From positions 7,191,357 to 7,255,356 of the forward strand of contig NC_081340.1 of the NCBI RefSeq assembly GCF_022539665.2: 64,000 bases of DNA, given 5' to 3'. The DNA comes from Daphnia carinata. Its lineage: Eukaryota; Arthropoda; Branchiopoda; Diplostraca; Daphniidae. Of the stretch, positions 62,701 through 64,000 are shown piece by piece. The number at the start of each line of letters is the position of its first letter. The stretch's first letter is position 1. The position numbers and the translations under genes are program-made. The notes below the pieces were generated by a model. It was given only the letters and a program-made list of their open reading frames with translations, had not been told where the DNA came from and did no database searches.

Positions 62701-64000
62701 CAAAACAAAAAAACAATCAACATACGGTATGTCTTACCCTCTTCGTTTGAATATGAAACAAGTAGACATCGTGATTCAGAGAGAAAGAGAGAGGAAGCGG
62801 AGGAGGTGCATAAATCAAAGGCAAGATGAATTCTACTGGTGCTGCACCCCACCCGCAGTCGGATCCCAAAAATTGAATACATTCCAACAAATGAAATATA
62901 GATATATGCAATATGTTGGAAAGACAATAAAACAATAGATAAAAAAGCGAAATTGAATTTAAAGGGGAAAAAAAATGAATGGGGGGCGTTTTCATCTCCC
63001 AGGTTTAAAATCTATGGGCAATGTGGCGGGATAAATAAAATTTCAAATCGTTTGCCCTCCTTTTTCTTTGTGCTGCTGTGTGTACATCAACTAGGAGGGA
63101 ACGGACAACGTTGAAGTCGGTCAGGAATTTAAAAAAGAAAAAAACTTTCACAAGACTTTGGCACGACGGCAGTTTCAAAAAAGAAAATTGCGCTGTGTCG
63201 TTAGAGAGAGGAAATAATAAAGACTCTTGTTCAATCAATCGAGTGTTGAACGCGATGTACACAACGGGAGTCTTGATTGCTGGCAAACCCAATGAACCGA
63301 GGAGAATCAAAAGGCCCAAAAAAGAAAGAAAGAAAGAAAGGAGTTGAAGTCAAAAATGCGATGATGTGCCGGCATCGAAGTACCAGACAACTACAACAAC
63401 AAGCAACAACTACGCTATTACTTGGGACATGTTAACGATGATTCATTGAGCATGGCCACAAACTCTCACGGCTGCCGAACGGCCATTATCGACAAGCCTT
63501 CACGATCTTTTTTTCCCCCATACTGACAAACATAACCAACACGTTGACGACACGCAACAGCTGGTAGCGCTTGTTTCAAATCAGTTTCTCTTCAAGCGAT
63601 CGCTTAGATCCCGCGTGATTGCCTGAGATTTTTGTGTAATCAATCAAAAATGAGGCGCCCGATTTGAACGAGCAAAGAGGATCGAAACGTCTGCATTCTG
63701 GGAAACGATCATTGGCAATCACGAAAGATGAGAAGTCGGACGACACACATTTTATTATTTTGTTTTTCGAATGTAAAATCCGCAAGCGCCTTACGTGTTT
63801 GTGTCGCGGGAGGAGGAACTTAATGACAGGGGACGGATGCGCACACGCAAATGGGCGGCGGCGGCAGCAACTGGCGGCGGCTGCGGCAACGGCCAACGCA
63901 CTTTGCATAATGGTCGTTAAAAAAAAGGAGGGAGAAAAAAAATTTTCCTCTTTTCCCTCATTTTACTTTTTATTGCTATTTAAACATCCCTCCTCCCTAG

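Larger units (their letters stand above)
56450..64000. other. Noncoding DNA upstream of the sushi gene
   Basis: It holds simple repeats ((ATC)n at 58628-58649, (GAT)n at 58909-58930, (AC)n at 59702-59730), a palindrome at 58159-58182, and a GC-richer, homopolymer-poor stretch from about 63360 to 63905. The plus-strand frame near 61060-61270 and the minus-strand frame at 63576-63908 show no recognisable domain. No gene is supported. Confidence 0.5.

Overview
The window looks like arthropod nuclear DNA, most likely from a crustacean such as Daphnia. This is an inference from three things: a recognisable Delilah/Taxi-type bHLH gene, intron-split GC-richer exons with GT..AG borders, and very abundant poly(A)/poly(T) runs and dinucleotide microsatellites. 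No bacterial-type operon, rRNA, tRNA or CRISPR array was found.

Layout. (1) 1-3258: low-complexity DNA with one plausible minus-strand first exon of a small membrane protein (2297-2407). (2) 3259-4790: a compact plus-strand gene with TATA box, 5' leader, single-exon CDS at 3670-4461 and AATAAA at 4785. It encodes a bHLH factor of the Delilah (dei/taxi) family with a very long serine-rich loop inside the bHLH domain. (3) About 4.8-45 kb: roughly 40 kb with no gene I can support. It is dominated by homopolymers, microsatellites and inverted repeats, with a few homopolymer-poor islands that may be regulatory and a probable retroelement remnant near 37.7-38.3 kb. (4) About 45.2-56.2 kb: a multi-exon minus-strand gene that I reconstructed from splice sites and reading-frame phase. 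It runs signal peptide exon, 30-nt linker exon, cysteine-rich exon, one sushi/CCP domain, transmembrane segment, and a cytoplasmic tail with LPAY, LPSY and PPSY motifs spread over two exons, followed by an acidic exon. The architecture recalls vertebrate SUSD6/SUSD4-type adaptors of NEDD4-family ubiquitin ligases. The last exon was not found. (5) 56.3-64 kb: a perfect palindrome carrying initiator-like sequence just upstream of that gene's first ATG, then more simple-sequence DNA.

The two main genes are not obviously linked in function. dei encodes a developmental transcription factor. The sushi gene encodes a predicted single-pass surface protein whose tail could recruit WW-domain ubiquitin ligases. 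Exon borders, the cysteine-rich exon and the retroelement call are from reading by eye. They need transcript data and protein searches that I could not run.
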